Shown here: positions 16,392 to 25,700 of the stretch, piece by piece
Position numbering within the stretch: the first letter of the stretch is position 1
Layout of the letters: the number at the start of each line of letters is the position of its first letter
DNA from: UBA4782 sp034430215
GTDB taxonomy: Bacteria > Chloroflexota > Anaerolineae > Anaerolineales > Anaerolineaceae
NCBI GenBank assembly: GCA_034430215.1
Contig: DAOUFE010000004.1
Span: 1-59,599, forward strand
Direction: 5' to 3'
DNA length: 59,599 nucleotides
Notes under the pieces: generated by a model
The model's database searches: none
What the model saw: only the letters and a program-made list of their open reading frames with translations
What the model was told of the DNA's origin: nothing
Program-made: the position numbers and the translations under genes

Positions 16392-17705
16392 ATGCCAAAG
16401 ATAACTATTATCGGAGCAGGTAGTACCGTCTTTACTAAGAACTTCCTGGGGGATATTCTCCTTTTTCCTGAACTCTCTTCCAGTACCATTTGCCTGATGG
16501 ATATCGATCCAATTAGATTATCAGAATCAGATCTGGTGGCAAAACGGCTAGCTGAAACGCTGCAGGTAAAGCCACAGATCATAGCTACCACTGATCGTGC
16601 CCGAGCACTGGAAGGTGCTGATTATGTTATCTGCACGATCCAGGTTGGTGGTTATCAGCCTGCAACCGTTACAGATTTCGAGGTTCCAAAAAAATATGGG
16701 TTGCGACAAACGATCGGAGATACCCTTGGAATTGGGGGAATCATGCGCGGGTTGCGCACCATACCCGTATTACTCGATATTTGTTCAGACATGGAACGAA
16801 ACTGCCCTGATGCCTGGCTGTTGAATTATGTCAACCCTATGGCGATCAATTGTGGAGCTATCCAGCGAGCAACTCATGTGAAATATGTTGGCTTATGCCA
16901 CAGCGTACGATCTACGATTGAGACAATTGCAGAAGATATGCAGGTTCCAGCCAATGAGATCCGTTATCTTTGCGCTGGTATCAACCACATGGCTTTTTAC
17001 CTGAAATTGGAGAGAATAAATCCTGAAGGTGTAACCACCGACTTGTATCCGGTTCTACGACAGGTGGTTGACGAAGGCAGAGTTCCATTCTGGAATCAGG
17101 TTCGCTATGAATTGTTCAAGCACTTTGGGTATTTTGTTACAGAATCCAGCGAACATCTTTCGGAATATGTTCCCTGGTATATCAAGCGTGACCGCTCTGA
17201 CCTGATCGAGCGTTTGAACATCCCATTGGATGAGTATCCCCGGCGATGTGAAGCGCAGATCGCTTTCTGGGAATATCAACGAGATATGATGCTTGATCCT
17301 TCCAACGAATTTACTGTGAAGCGAAGTGGTGAATATGGCTCTGAGATTATTCACAGTATCGAAACGAACACCCCGCGCGTCATAAATGGGAATGTGGCTA
17401 ATCAGCATTTAATCGATAACCTTCCGACAACAGCAATCGTTGAAGTGCCTTGCCTGGTGGATGGACAGGGTATCCAGCCTACCTATATTGGCTCACTTCC
17501 GACACAACTGGCTGCATTGATACAAACAAATATCAATGTACAGCTTCTCACCGTAGAAGCAGCATTAACCCATAGCAAGCAAACAATTTACCAGGCAGCT
17601 ATGATGGATCCTCACACTGCGGCAGAATTAGACCCAGATCAGATCTGTCAGCTAGTAGATGATTTGATCGCTGCCCATGGAGCATGGCTGCCAGAGTACC
17701 TATAA
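16392..17705 (+). CDS. Family GH4 alpha-galactosidase-like glycosidase
   Basis: The 437-residue enzyme belongs to glycoside hydrolase family 4, which uses NAD+ and a divalent metal (usually Mn2+) in a redox-elimination mechanism. Visible features are the N-terminal Rossmann motif IGAGSTVFTKN, the metal cysteine and neighbour in GLC169-H170-SV, and GIN198-H199-MAF. The CHS motif and GINHMAF fit the MelA alpha-galactosidase or alpha-galacturonidase branch better than the phospho-glucosidases. It acts in the cytoplasm on an imported sugar. No transporter is adjacent. The leader has an unusual perfect hairpin. Confidence 0.85.
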   Translation: MPKITIIGAGSTVFTKNFLGDILLFPELSSSTICLMDIDPIRLSESDLVAKRLAETLQVKPQIIATTDRARALEGADYVICTIQVGGYQPATVTDFEVPKKYGLRQTIGDTLGIGGIMRGLRTIPVLLDICSDMERNCPDAWLLNYVNPMAINCGAIQRATHVKYVGLCHSVRSTIETIAEDMQVPANEIRYLCAGINHMAFYLKLERINPEGVTTDLYPVLRQVVDEGRVPFWNQVRYELFKHFGYFVTESSEHLSEYVPWYIKRDRSDLIERLNIPLDEYPRRCEAQIAFWEYQRDMMLDPSNEFTVKRSGEYGSEIIHSIETNTPRVINGNVANQHLIDNLPTTAIVEVPCLVDGQGIQPTYIGSLPTQLAALIQTNINVQLLTVEAALTHSKQTIYQAAMMDPHTAAELDPDQICQLVDDLIAAHGAWLPEYL

Positions 17706-17804
17706 AAGTGGTTTGTTCGAAAGAATACAGGTTTTCTGGGGGATAGCTTTCTTTCTTGTGGGTAAACTTTAAATGACTTGTTTTAGTTTGATGCCAGAAA
17801 AAGG

Positions 17805-17810
17805 TATAAT
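17805..17810 (+). promoter_or_regulatory. -10 box before the NfeD/SPFH operon
   Basis: TATAAT in AAGGTATAATG lies 33 bases before the ATG. A convincing -35 box is not seen. A short CCCGAAAGGG hairpin lies in the leader next to the ribosome-binding site. Confidence 0.5.
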
Positions 17811-17843
17811 GATTTTAGGGTTCGTCCCGAAAGGGCAAAAAAT

Positions 17844-18449
17844 ATGAACTTCATTTTGGATCCAAATGTAGCGTATTTACTATTGATCATTGGATTCTTC
17901 CTGGCCATCATGGCTCTTTTTTCTCCAGGGACAGGTATTTTGGAGATCGGCGCTCTCTTTATGATCGTTATGGCAGGATATTCCATTTATAATCTGCCAA
18001 TTAATTGGTGGGCATTAGTCATATTGATCATCGGCGTCTTTCCTTTTTTGTTGGCTTTGCGAAAATCAAAGAACTGGATTTTCCTGGGACTCGCTTTGTT
18101 GTCTTTTATGACTGGTTCCATTTTTCTATTCAAGCCAGAAAATGGAATCATCGCAGTCCACCCTCTGCTGGTTGTTTTGGTATCTATTATTTTAGTTCCT
18201 CTGGTCTGGTTGATCGCCAAACGCGGATTGGAAGCGATCGGGCGTAAACCAGTGCATGATCTCGAAAGATTGATCGGCGCTATTGGTGAAGCACGCAGTG
18301 ATATTGAGACGGAAGGAACGATATATATCGACGGCGAGGAATGGAGTGCCCGCTCAAATTCACCCATTCATGCCGGATCAAAAATACGTGTGGTCAACCG
18401 TGAGGGATTGATCCTGGTGGTTGAACCCATAGAACCAATTAAACCCTAA
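17844..18449 (+). CDS. NfeD-like membrane protein
   Basis: The 201-residue protein has four to five transmembrane helices in its first 130 residues and a C-terminal OB-fold of about 60 residues (LIGAIGEARSDIETEGTIYIDGEEWSAR is matched by its G-x-A and DGExW landmarks). It lacks the N-terminal ClpP-like protease domain found in long NfeD proteins, so it is the short form. The SPFH gene follows after 11 bases; NfeD and SPFH proteins are a well-known pair that form membrane scaffolds. A TATAAT lies upstream. Confidence 0.85.
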   Translation: MNFILDPNVAYLLLIIGFFLAIMALFSPGTGILEIGALFMIVMAGYSIYNLPINWWALVILIIGVFPFLLALRKSKNWIFLGLALLSFMTGSIFLFKPENGIIAVHPLLVVLVSIILVPLVWLIAKRGLEAIGRKPVHDLERLIGAIGEARSDIETEGTIYIDGEEWSARSNSPIHAGSKIRVVNREGLILVVEPIEPIKP

Positions 18450-18460
18450 AGGAGAAAGCT

Positions 18461-19372
18461 ATGACCAATTTATTCACTAATTTCTCACCGTTGTTGTGTC
18501 TGGTCGGTGTGGTTGTTTTACTGCTGTTGATCTTCATATCTTCAGCATTAAAGATTGTCCCTGAGTATCAGCGGCTGGTGGTATTTCGACTGGGTAGATG
18601 TATTGGTTCAAAAGGCCCTGGTTTGATCTTACTTATTCCCTGGGTAGATCGCGCTGTCCGGGTGGATTTGCGGGAGCAAGTTCGAGAAATTCCTGCGCAG
18701 ACATCCATTACAGCAGATAACGCGCCTATTTCGATCGACTTCTTATGGTACTACAAAGTTTTTGACCCGGTACAAAGTGTCTTGCAGGTAGGAAGTTTCG
18801 AACTGGCTGCGCAAGGTATTGCTACCACAACCTTGCGTGCAGTGATCGGTGGTATCTTGCTTGATGGAGTGCTATCAGAGCGTGAAAAGATCAACATTGC
18901 CCTGCGTACTCGCCTGGATGAAGTTACGGAACGTTGGGGTGTAAAGGTTACCAACGTTGAAATCCGCGAGATCATTCCACCCAGAGATGTCCAGGACGCC
19001 ATGAACCGGCAGCTTTCTGCAGAACGTAACCGGCGTGCGGTTGTTACTGAATCCACCGGTACCCGTGAAGCAGCCATCAATGTGGCTGAAGGCGAAAAGC
19101 AAGCCGCAATTCTCCGTGCTGAAGGTGACAAGCAGTCAGCTATCTTAAAAGCAGAAGGTGAACGACAGGCACAATTGTTGCGTGCTGAAGGTTACTCCGC
19201 TGCCCTGGATAAGATCTTCGAAGTTGCTAAAACCATTGATCACAAGACGATGACTTTGCAATACTTTGAAACCTTAAAGAACATGGCGACAGGAGCATCC
19301 ACCAAGTACATCTTCCCGATGGAATTTACCAGTCTCCTGCAAGATTTTGTTCATCAAAAAAAGGAAGAGTAG
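18461..19372 (+). CDS. SPFH/band-7 slipin (stomatin-like)
   Basis: The 303-residue protein has an N-terminal membrane helix (about residues 12-30) and an SPFH domain (EYQRLVVFRLGR to REIIPPRDVQDAMN). A coiled-coil with four repeats of the AEG(E/D)(K/R)Q type spans about residues 206-240, followed by a short helical tail. Members oligomerise into rings that organise membrane domains and present or hold proteases. GGAGAAA lies before the ATG. It is in one operon with the NfeD-like gene upstream, its usual partner. Confidence 0.92.
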   Translation: MTNLFTNFSPLLCLVGVVVLLLLIFISSALKIVPEYQRLVVFRLGRCIGSKGPGLILLIPWVDRAVRVDLREQVREIPAQTSITADNAPISIDFLWYYKVFDPVQSVLQVGSFELAAQGIATTTLRAVIGGILLDGVLSEREKINIALRTRLDEVTERWGVKVTNVEIREIIPPRDVQDAMNRQLSAERNRRAVVTESTGTREAAINVAEGEKQAAILRAEGDKQSAILKAEGERQAQLLRAEGYSAALDKIFEVAKTIDHKTMTLQYFETLKNMATGASTKYIFPMEFTSLLQDFVHQKKEE

Positions 19373-19394
19373 CAGGATGCTTTATTGACAAGTT

Positions 19395-19429
19395 ACAGAC
19401 CACCTGCCAGACAATGACAGGTGGTCTGT
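19395..19429 (+). terminator. Hairpin after the SPFH gene
   Basis: ACAGACCACCTG (19395-19406) pairs perfectly with CAGGTGGTCTGT (19418-19429) around an 11-base loop. There is no T-run, so termination may be weak or the hairpin may stabilise the 3' end. Confidence 0.5.
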
Positions 19430-19441
19430 TGCATGGTGATT

Positions 19442-19888
19442 ATGAACTCGATCAGGATTATAGAAGCCACCCTTAAAGATCTAAAGGACCTGATTCATTT
19501 AGAGAAGCAGTGCTTTGATCTGGATAGATGGCCGATTTGGGACCTTATATCAGTATTAACAGCATCAGGGATCATCCGTTTAAAAGCTATAGATGATGAA
19601 GGAAGATTGTTAGGTTTTATTGCCGGTGATCTGCGTGATTCGAAACGTGTAGGGTGGATCATTACTTTAGGTGTTTTTCCAGAATACCGCAGAATGAAAG
19701 TTGCCAGTACCTTATTGGAAGCGTGTGAAACCCGTTTGCAACGAAATTGCTTCAGGCTATGTGTCAGGCGTAGCAACCAGGCGGCGATTGATCTTTATTT
19801 GAAGCATGGATACCAAAAGATCGATGAATGGATTGACTATTACTATGGTAGTGAAGATGCCATTGTAATGGAGAAAAGACTCACCTGA
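19442..19888 (+). CDS. RimI-like GNAT acetyltransferase
   Basis: The 148-residue product is a GNAT domain resembling ribosomal-protein acetyltransferases. It has the strand VGWIITLGVFPEYRRMK, with the acetyl-CoA loop reduced to RRMKVAS, and the C-terminal NQAAIDLYLKHGYQKIDEW typical of RimI. ATG 19442 is my preferred start; ATG 19433 and GTG 19421 are in frame, but the latter falls inside the preceding hairpin. No clear ribosome-binding site is visible. The substrate is not known. Confidence 0.8.
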   Translation: MNSIRIIEATLKDLKDLIHLEKQCFDLDRWPIWDLISVLTASGIIRLKAIDDEGRLLGFIAGDLRDSKRVGWIITLGVFPEYRRMKVASTLLEACETRLQRNCFRLCVRRSNQAAIDLYLKHGYQKIDEWIDYYYGSEDAIVMEKRLT

Positions 19889-19895
19889 ATCTCAT

Positions 19896-19922
19896 TTGAC
19901 TTTCTTACCAACTCGGTATAAT
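19896..19922 (+). promoter_or_regulatory. Promoter of the leader-peptide transcript
   Basis: TTGACT (19896-19901) and TATAAT (19917-19922) are 15 bases apart. Transcription would start near 19929, a few bases before a GCAGGAG ribosome-binding site. Confidence 0.65.
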
Positions 19923-19949
19923 ATTATTGAAAGCAGGAGTAAACCCATT

Positions 19950-19988
19950 ATGCGATTTTTTGAAGTCTCCAAGTTAGTAAGCTATTGA
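19950..19988 (+). CDS. Possible 12-residue leader peptide
   Basis: After a promoter and GCAGGAG comes ATG 19950 and a twelve-codon frame (MRFFEVSKLVSY) ending TGA. Two bases later an intrinsic terminator starts, and after that the SWIM gene. This order (promoter, short translated peptide, terminator, gene) is that of a transcription attenuator. There is no run of one amino acid to suggest the signal, and no obvious competing antiterminator stem. It could instead be a small independent transcript of about 85 bases. The peptide is too short for any homology claim. Confidence 0.4.
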   Translation: MRFFEVSKLVSY

Positions 19989-19990
19989 AA

Positions 19991-20013
19991 GGCACGCGTT
20001 TGCGTGCCTTTTT
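19991..20013 (+). terminator. Intrinsic terminator before the SWIM gene
   Basis: GGCACGC (19991-19997) and GCGTGCC (20002-20008) form a tight stem with a four-base loop, followed directly by TTTTTG. It lies between the leader frame and the ribosome-binding site of the SWIM gene. Confidence 0.8.
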
Positions 20014-20049
20014 GTTTATTTATCACACCTTGAAAAGGAGAAATCAGCA

Positions 20050-20292
20050 ATGGATTACGGTATGATAGGAAAGATTGATAAAGCTAAACGGTACGCGCAA
20101 GAGAAAGAACGCTTTCATTTTTCAGATTTCACTGTCACTGTGCGAGGGGAAAACAATTCTCACGTCGTGCATTACGCTAATCAATCCTTTACCTGTGATT
20201 GTGATTTTTTTCATACCCGTGGTCGTTGCAGCCATACTATGGCGCTCGAGTTGTTGATGGAAGGCATGATCAACGGTGAAGAAATAAAATAA
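20050..20292 (+). CDS. Small SWIM zinc-finger protein
   Basis: The 80-residue protein consists almost only of a SWIM zinc finger: C49-x-C51, then C60-x-H62 (CDCDFFHTRGRCSH). SWIM modules bind DNA or protein partners and usually sit in larger proteins such as SWI2/SNF2 helicases or plant transposase-like factors. As a stand-alone protein its job is unknown. AAAGGAG lies at good spacing before the ATG. Expression may be limited by the terminator at 19991-20013. Confidence 0.75.
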   Translation: MDYGMIGKIDKAKRYAQEKERFHFSDFTVTVRGENNSHVVHYANQSFTCDCDFFHTRGRCSHTMALELLMEGMINGEEIK

Positions 20293-20316
20293 GCAGATCT
20301 GTTTCTTTATACATAG

Positions 20317-20344
20317 AGCGAGGTGCTTCATTGGGCTCCTCGCT
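20317..20344 (+). terminator. Terminator of the SWIM gene
   Basis: AGCGAGG (20317-20323) pairs with CCTCGCT (20338-20344); two more G-C pairs are possible inside the loop. The tail TTATGTTTC is moderately T-rich. Confidence 0.6.
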
Positions 20345-20430
20345 TTATGTTTCTTGGAATAGTCAGATTGTGGATTTTTAGCTTTCCAACATAATTAACT
20401 TATTGCACTATTTATCTGGAGGGTCTACAG

Positions 20431-21312
20431 ATGAATTTATTATTTTCTCCCAAACAACCTTATTCATTGTCTTCGGTTATCCATTCGCATGGTTGGATCC
20501 AGTTGCTACCATTCGAAAATCTGGATGACCATCAAGCCTTTGCATATACGTTTCAAATGAGTGATGGCAAAGTGCTTCGCTTTGAAGCGCGCGAGGAAAA
20601 TGGCAAAATATCGGTGACAGTACCCGACGAATTATCAAATTCGGAACTGGTAGAGCTTCGCCAAACAATTTCATGGATGCTGGCATTGGATGTGGATCTA
20701 ACTGATTTTTACAGGGCAGCAGTGGACGAACCGCGACTTCAAAAAGCCATCCGAAAATCAGCGGGCAGAATATTACGCGCTTCTTCTCTTTTTGAAGATG
20801 TTTTAAAGACCATATTAACAACGAACACTCTCTGGGCTGCCACAATCAGCATGAACCGTAAACTGGTTGAACATTTCGGCACATCATTGGAAGAAAACCC
20901 GGCAATCCGTGCTTTTCCAATCGCTTCGACTCTTGTAAACGTGTCAGAAGACGAGCTGAAAGAGAAGGTTCGTGTAGGGTATCGAGCTCCTTTTATCCAC
21001 GACCTCGCAAAACGAACTTCGGAAGGAAGTTTGGATTTGGAAGCATACCGGAATAGTACACTCACTACTGTAGAATTGAAGAAAGAGCTATTAGGATTGA
21101 AAGGTATTGGGCCATACGCTGCTGCTCATCTTTTAATGTTAATGGGGCGGTATGACTTTATTCCCATTGATTCATGGGCGTTAAAAATGGTGTCTTTAGA
21201 ATGGCACAATGGTGATCCAGTGAAACCCAAGGATGTGGAAATTGCTTTTGAAAGGTGGGGTCAATTCAAAGGATTAGCTTATTGGATGTGGGATTGGACA
21301 AATACACCATAG
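20431..21312 (+). CDS. HhH-GPD DNA glycosylase (AlkA/OGG-like)
   Basis: The 293-residue protein would remove damaged bases in base-excision repair. The helix-hairpin-helix is LKGIGPYAAAHLLM and the catalytic aspartate is D247 in PIDSW. The position where OGG1 bifunctional enzymes have a lysine is held by a proline-tyrosine (GIGPY), as in monofunctional AlkA-type glycosylases. The N-terminal 100 residues resemble the beta-rich domain of the AlkA/OGG group. Damage specificity cannot be assigned. A good GGAGG precedes the ATG. It stands alone. Confidence 0.85.
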   Translation: MNLLFSPKQPYSLSSVIHSHGWIQLLPFENLDDHQAFAYTFQMSDGKVLRFEAREENGKISVTVPDELSNSELVELRQTISWMLALDVDLTDFYRAAVDEPRLQKAIRKSAGRILRASSLFEDVLKTILTTNTLWAATISMNRKLVEHFGTSLEENPAIRAFPIASTLVNVSEDELKEKVRVGYRAPFIHDLAKRTSEGSLDLEAYRNSTLTTVELKKELLGLKGIGPYAAAHLLMLMGRYDFIPIDSWALKMVSLEWHNGDPVKPKDVEIAFERWGQFKGLAYWMWDWTNTP

Positions 21313-21480
21313 GCAGCGAGTAAAAAGTAGAAAAGAGGGACCCTGATTACAAATCTGTAGGTGAAAGTATTTTCGATCGGAAGTCCCCCAGGATAAGATT
21401 ATGGTATGATAAGTTCATTAATAAATAAACTATTCGCATAACGCGCAGGAAATACTTTTTCTACTAAGGGAGAAATCATT

Positions 21481-21888
21481 ATGTATCAAAATCAGCAATC
21501 TCCAGCATATAATGAAAAACCTGGACAAATTACAGCAATCGGTATCTTAATACTTTTTAGCGGTCTTACAGATGTAGGATTGTTTTTTGCGTGGCTAATT
21601 GGCATCATTACTGGTGGAATTGCCACTTTAGGAATAGGATTACTCTGTTTACCTCTAGTGATTCCCCCATTGGCTTTAGCTGTCTTTGAATTCATTTTCG
21701 GAGCCAAACTGTTTAGTGAAAAACCTGCATCAGCCAAAGCCTATAAGACAATGGCAATTTTAGAGATTGTCTCCATCCTGTTTGGTAACGTTGTGGGTCT
21801 GGTGACAGGTATTCTGATTCTGGTTTGGTTGAATGATCCTCGCATTGCTGGCTGGTTCAATCGAAATAATCCTGTGGTGATTAATTAA
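21481..21888 (+). CDS. Small membrane protein, function unknown
   Basis: The 135-residue protein has a polar N-terminus rich in Gln and Asn, then three or four hydrophobic segments near residues 17-43, 46-72 and 90-115, and a short polar tail (NRNNPVVIN). I know similar small proteins of unknown function from many bacteria but cannot name a family with confidence. AAGGGAG precedes the ATG. A strong terminator follows. Confidence 0.7.
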   Translation: MYQNQQSPAYNEKPGQITAIGILILFSGLTDVGLFFAWLIGIITGGIATLGIGLLCLPLVIPPLALAVFEFIFGAKLFSEKPASAKAYKTMAILEIVSILFGNVVGLVTGILILVWLNDPRIAGWFNRNNPVVIN

Positions 21889-21900
21889 ATTGATTTAGTT

Positions 21901-21934
21901 ATCAAAAAGGCAGCTTTCGAGCTGCCTTTTTGAT
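21901..21934 (+). terminator. Strong intrinsic terminator
   Basis: A perfect 15-base stem (21901-21915 with 21920-21934) with a TTCG loop; the stem contains GGCAGCT and ends in T-run on the plus strand (CCTTTTTG). It closes the membrane-protein gene ending at 21888. Confidence 0.85.
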
Positions 21935-22106
21935 ATCCGAATCTTGCTTTTATCGAGAGAATTTCCTGTTTCTATTCAACACACACTTTTTTTATTTCCT
22001 TCCATCGAAAAATGACCATTGAAAATGAAGGATACAATGTCTGGGTTGTAGTTAAAAAAACTCAATTATTGTTTTACTTACCGCTTTCCTTTGAAAGGAG
22101 ATGATC

Positions 22107-22595
22107 ATGACCAACTTGTTTGACTTTGTTCCTTTGTTCGTGGGTTTGGTTTTCCTGGTGATCGGAATAGTATTTTTCTTTAATGCGACTAGAAATCGGA
22201 AAAAAGCAGAAGAGAGTCTTTTGTGGCCTACAACAAAAGGGTTGATTTGTGCAGCAACGATGAAGGAACACAAGCATCAAGATTCAAAAGGTAGGCGGAC
22301 TACCAGTACATATGAACCGGTTATTGAATACACTTATACTGTCATGGGGCAATCATATACTGGTAATAAAGTTGCATTAGGCGTACGAAGTTTTGATTCT
22401 AATCAAGCGTATGAAATATTTAATCGTTTTCCGCTGGGTAATCATGTAGATGTCCACTATAATCCTCAAAACCCTTCAGAAGCAATTCTCGAAACACATT
22501 TTCGTGGTCAAGTCACGACATTTATTATGTCAATAGCTTTAGGCGTAATTGGATTGGCTTTATTGATTGTAAGTATCTTTACCCTGATATCATAG
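22107..22595 (+). CDS. DUF3592 membrane protein
   Basis: The 162-residue protein has a transmembrane helix at each end (about residues 7-29 and 135-158). Between them is an external beta-rich domain of the DUF3592 type: EYTYTVMGQSYTG, FPLGNHVDVHYNPQNPSEAIL. The function of the family is unknown. ATG 22107 is chosen because AAAGGAG abuts the other in-frame ATG at 22101 and leaves six bases to this one. It stands between two unrelated genes. Confidence 0.8.
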   Translation: MTNLFDFVPLFVGLVFLVIGIVFFFNATRNRKKAEESLLWPTTKGLICAATMKEHKHQDSKGRRTTSTYEPVIEYTYTVMGQSYTGNKVALGVRSFDSNQAYEIFNRFPLGNHVDVHYNPQNPSEAILETHFRGQVTTFIMSIALGVIGLALLIVSIFTLIS

Positions 22596-22711
22596 TAGTT
22601 TTCCATCATGTTCTAAATTAATTCAGGTAAAATTTCTTTGATAATTTGCCTGATATGAGATTTCTTCTGACCTGGCATTTCTTCAGGCGGGTTATACTTG
22701 CCTAAGATTAT

Positions 22712-25700
22712 ATGATTGTTCACCTGAACGCTCATTCTCACTATTCCTTGTTGGAAGCTGAACCATCCCCTCAAGAGCTGGTTCAGACCGCAGCAGCATT
22801 GGGAATGCCTGCCATTGCCCTGACGGATCATTATTCTCTGGCAGGAGTGGTGGAGTTCCAACGTGCATGCAAAAAAACAGGTATTGATCCTATTTACGGG
22901 TTGGAAATTGATCTGGAGGTCTTATCAAAAGAAGTCGAGTATCCTGGCAGATTGATCTTGTTGGCGCAGAACGAACAGGGGTGGGCAAATCTATGTTCTA
23001 TCAATAGTACCCTTAACTTACACATACCCTCTGCTCAGCCTGTCACTCTGGATATTCTGGAAAAATTTCACAAGGAGGTGTTAGCTATCAGTGATGACCA
23101 GATGGATTGGACAGGACGAACCCTTCAACAACTGCAGGATATTTTTCCAGATAGTCTGTATGTGGCACTCAGCAATCCTGATGGCAGACAAAATATCAAA
23201 ATGCAGCAGCTGGCTGATCTGGCAGAGCGGTTGCAGTTGCCGATCATTGCAGTGCAACCCATTTTTACTCTCGATGCTGCCAGTGCGCATCTGTTAAAAA
23301 CCCTGACGGCCATACGCCTTGGTACCACAATAGATAAAGTGCCAACCAGAGAATTGCCTCCTGCAGAGAGTATTTTTCTTTCACCTGAACAAATGCAATT
23401 GCGTTATGGCAAACATCCACAGGCTTTAGCTGCCACATTGGAGATAGCAAATCGGTGCAAGTTTGATCTGCCATTGGGAAAGAGAAATTTCCCTTCTATA
23501 CCTTTACCAGAAAACACCACCGCAAATCAAATCCTGCGAGAAAAAGCAGACGCAGGTGCGATCAGGCGATATGGAAAAATCAGTCCGGATATTCGTGAGC
23601 GGCTGGATTTCGAGTTGGGTGTAATCGGACAATTGCAATTCGAGCCGGTCTTCCTGATCGTCGAAGAGATCATCAGCTATGCCCAGCAAAAAGGAATACC
23701 TACATCATCTCGTGGTTCGGCAGCTTCTTCACTGGTGGCATATTGCCTGGGCATAACCAACCCGGATCCCATTCGCCATAACCTGTATTTTGAACGATTT
23801 CTCAACCCAGCACGCACCTCTCCGCCTGATATTGATACAGATATCTGTTCGCGCGGACGTGAGCAGGTGATCCGTCATGTGTTCGAGACTTTTGGCGAAG
23901 ATCAAACTGCCATGGTGGGAACCATCAATCGTTTCCGACCGCGTTCTGCAATGAGTGATGTCGCCAAGGCGCATGGGCTTACACCGGAGCAGGCACACGA
24001 GCTCTCGCGTTCTTTACCTCATTCTTTCTTTTATCGAATAGAGGATAGTGACGAGAGTGAACCTTCACCATTCCGGGAACTGGCTGCTGCCAATAAGCAG
24101 CCTGAATATCAGCGAATATTTCAAGACGCTGAATCATTGCTCAATCTACCGCGTCATTTTTCCATCCATGCTGGTGGAATTGTAGTAGGACCAGGTAAAT
24201 TGGCAGGGATCATCCCCCTGCAGCGTTCGGGTTCGCATAATACGATCATCACACAGATGGATATGGAATCGGTGCAGGCATTTGGATTGATCAAGATAGA
24301 TCTGTTAGGTATCCGTGGTCTCACCGTGCTGGGAGATGTAGCCACAGCAGTCCATTCATGGAGTAAAAGTGAATATTCTTCTCCCATGCAGGTGTTGGAT
24401 AATATTCCTTTGGAAGATTCAGATACTTCCGATTTGATCTACAGTGGTCATACGATTGGCTGCTTTCAAATCGAGAGTCCCGGGATGCGTTCCACATTAC
24501 GCGAGATTAATGCCCGCAAGGTGGATGACATCATGGTGGCGTTGGCGTTGTATAAACCCGGACCGCTGAGAGGTGGATTGCGGGATAACTTTGTCAGAAG
24601 AATAAAGAAATTAGAACCTGTTGAACACCTCCATCCCGCGGTCATTCCCATCCTTGATGAAACACAGGGTATCATCTTATATCAGGAACAAGTTTTACGC
24701 CTGGTTCATGAACTGGCGGGTCTTTCTTTGGCAGATGCTGACCTGCTACGGCGCGCGATGACTCATTTTGGTACGAACTTCGAACTGAATGGGATCCGGC
24801 AGCGGTTTATCCGTGCAGTGCATGAGGGTAGACAAATCCCCCTGGAGATATGTGAGCAATTATGGAGTTTGATGGCTGCTTTTGCGGGGTATGGGTTGCC
24901 AAAAGCTCATGCTGCTTCTTATGCCATCACCTCCTGGAAATCAGCCTGGCTGAAGACCCATTTCCCTGCTGAATTCATGGCAGCCGTGCTTGCAAATTGG
25001 GGCGGATATTATAGTCAACGAGTATACATTAATGAAGTATGCCGAATGGGATTGATACTTAAGCCACCTCATGTTAACCATTCGCGACAGCAATTTAGTG
25101 TGGCGTACCCATCGGGGGAACCTGTTCTCTATATGGGACTCGATCAAGTACGTGACCTGACACAACGTACTCAGAATAAGATATTTCATGAGCGACCTTT
25201 CACAAGCCTGGAAGATTTCCTGGTCAGGGTTGACCCACGGCAACAGGAAGTGGAGAATCTGATATGCGCCGGTGCGTTAGAAGGGTTTGGGTCAGCACCA
25301 ACCATGTTAAAAAGGATCACCGGTGGAAAGTGGTTGACCAGTCAGCCGGGATTGTTTGAAATAGAAAATGCTGAAGAATCCGATTGGTCAAAAGAGCAGT
25401 GGATGGAAGCTCAGGAAAAAGTTCTTGGCATCAGTCTGGTAGCCCATCCACTTGAATTGGTGGCTGAAAAGATTGCCAAAGCGGGAGCGATCAGCACTAT
25501 GGAAGCGGCAGGAGAGATAGGAAAAAAAGTAACTATTGCTGGCATCCGTCAAAGCTCACATCGTGTAAAAACAACTAAAGGTGAAACTATGCTTTTCCTT
25601 ACTCTGGAAGACATGGAAGGAACAATGGATGTAATGATCCTGCCGGATATGTACCGGCGAGTAAAAAATCTCGTGTATGGTCGATCTCCCTTTTTCATAA

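Noticed and set aside
19395..19429. Riboswitch between the SPFH gene and the GNAT gene
   Set aside because: The structure is a simple 12-base stem with no further conserved elements; a terminator-like hairpin is the simpler reading.
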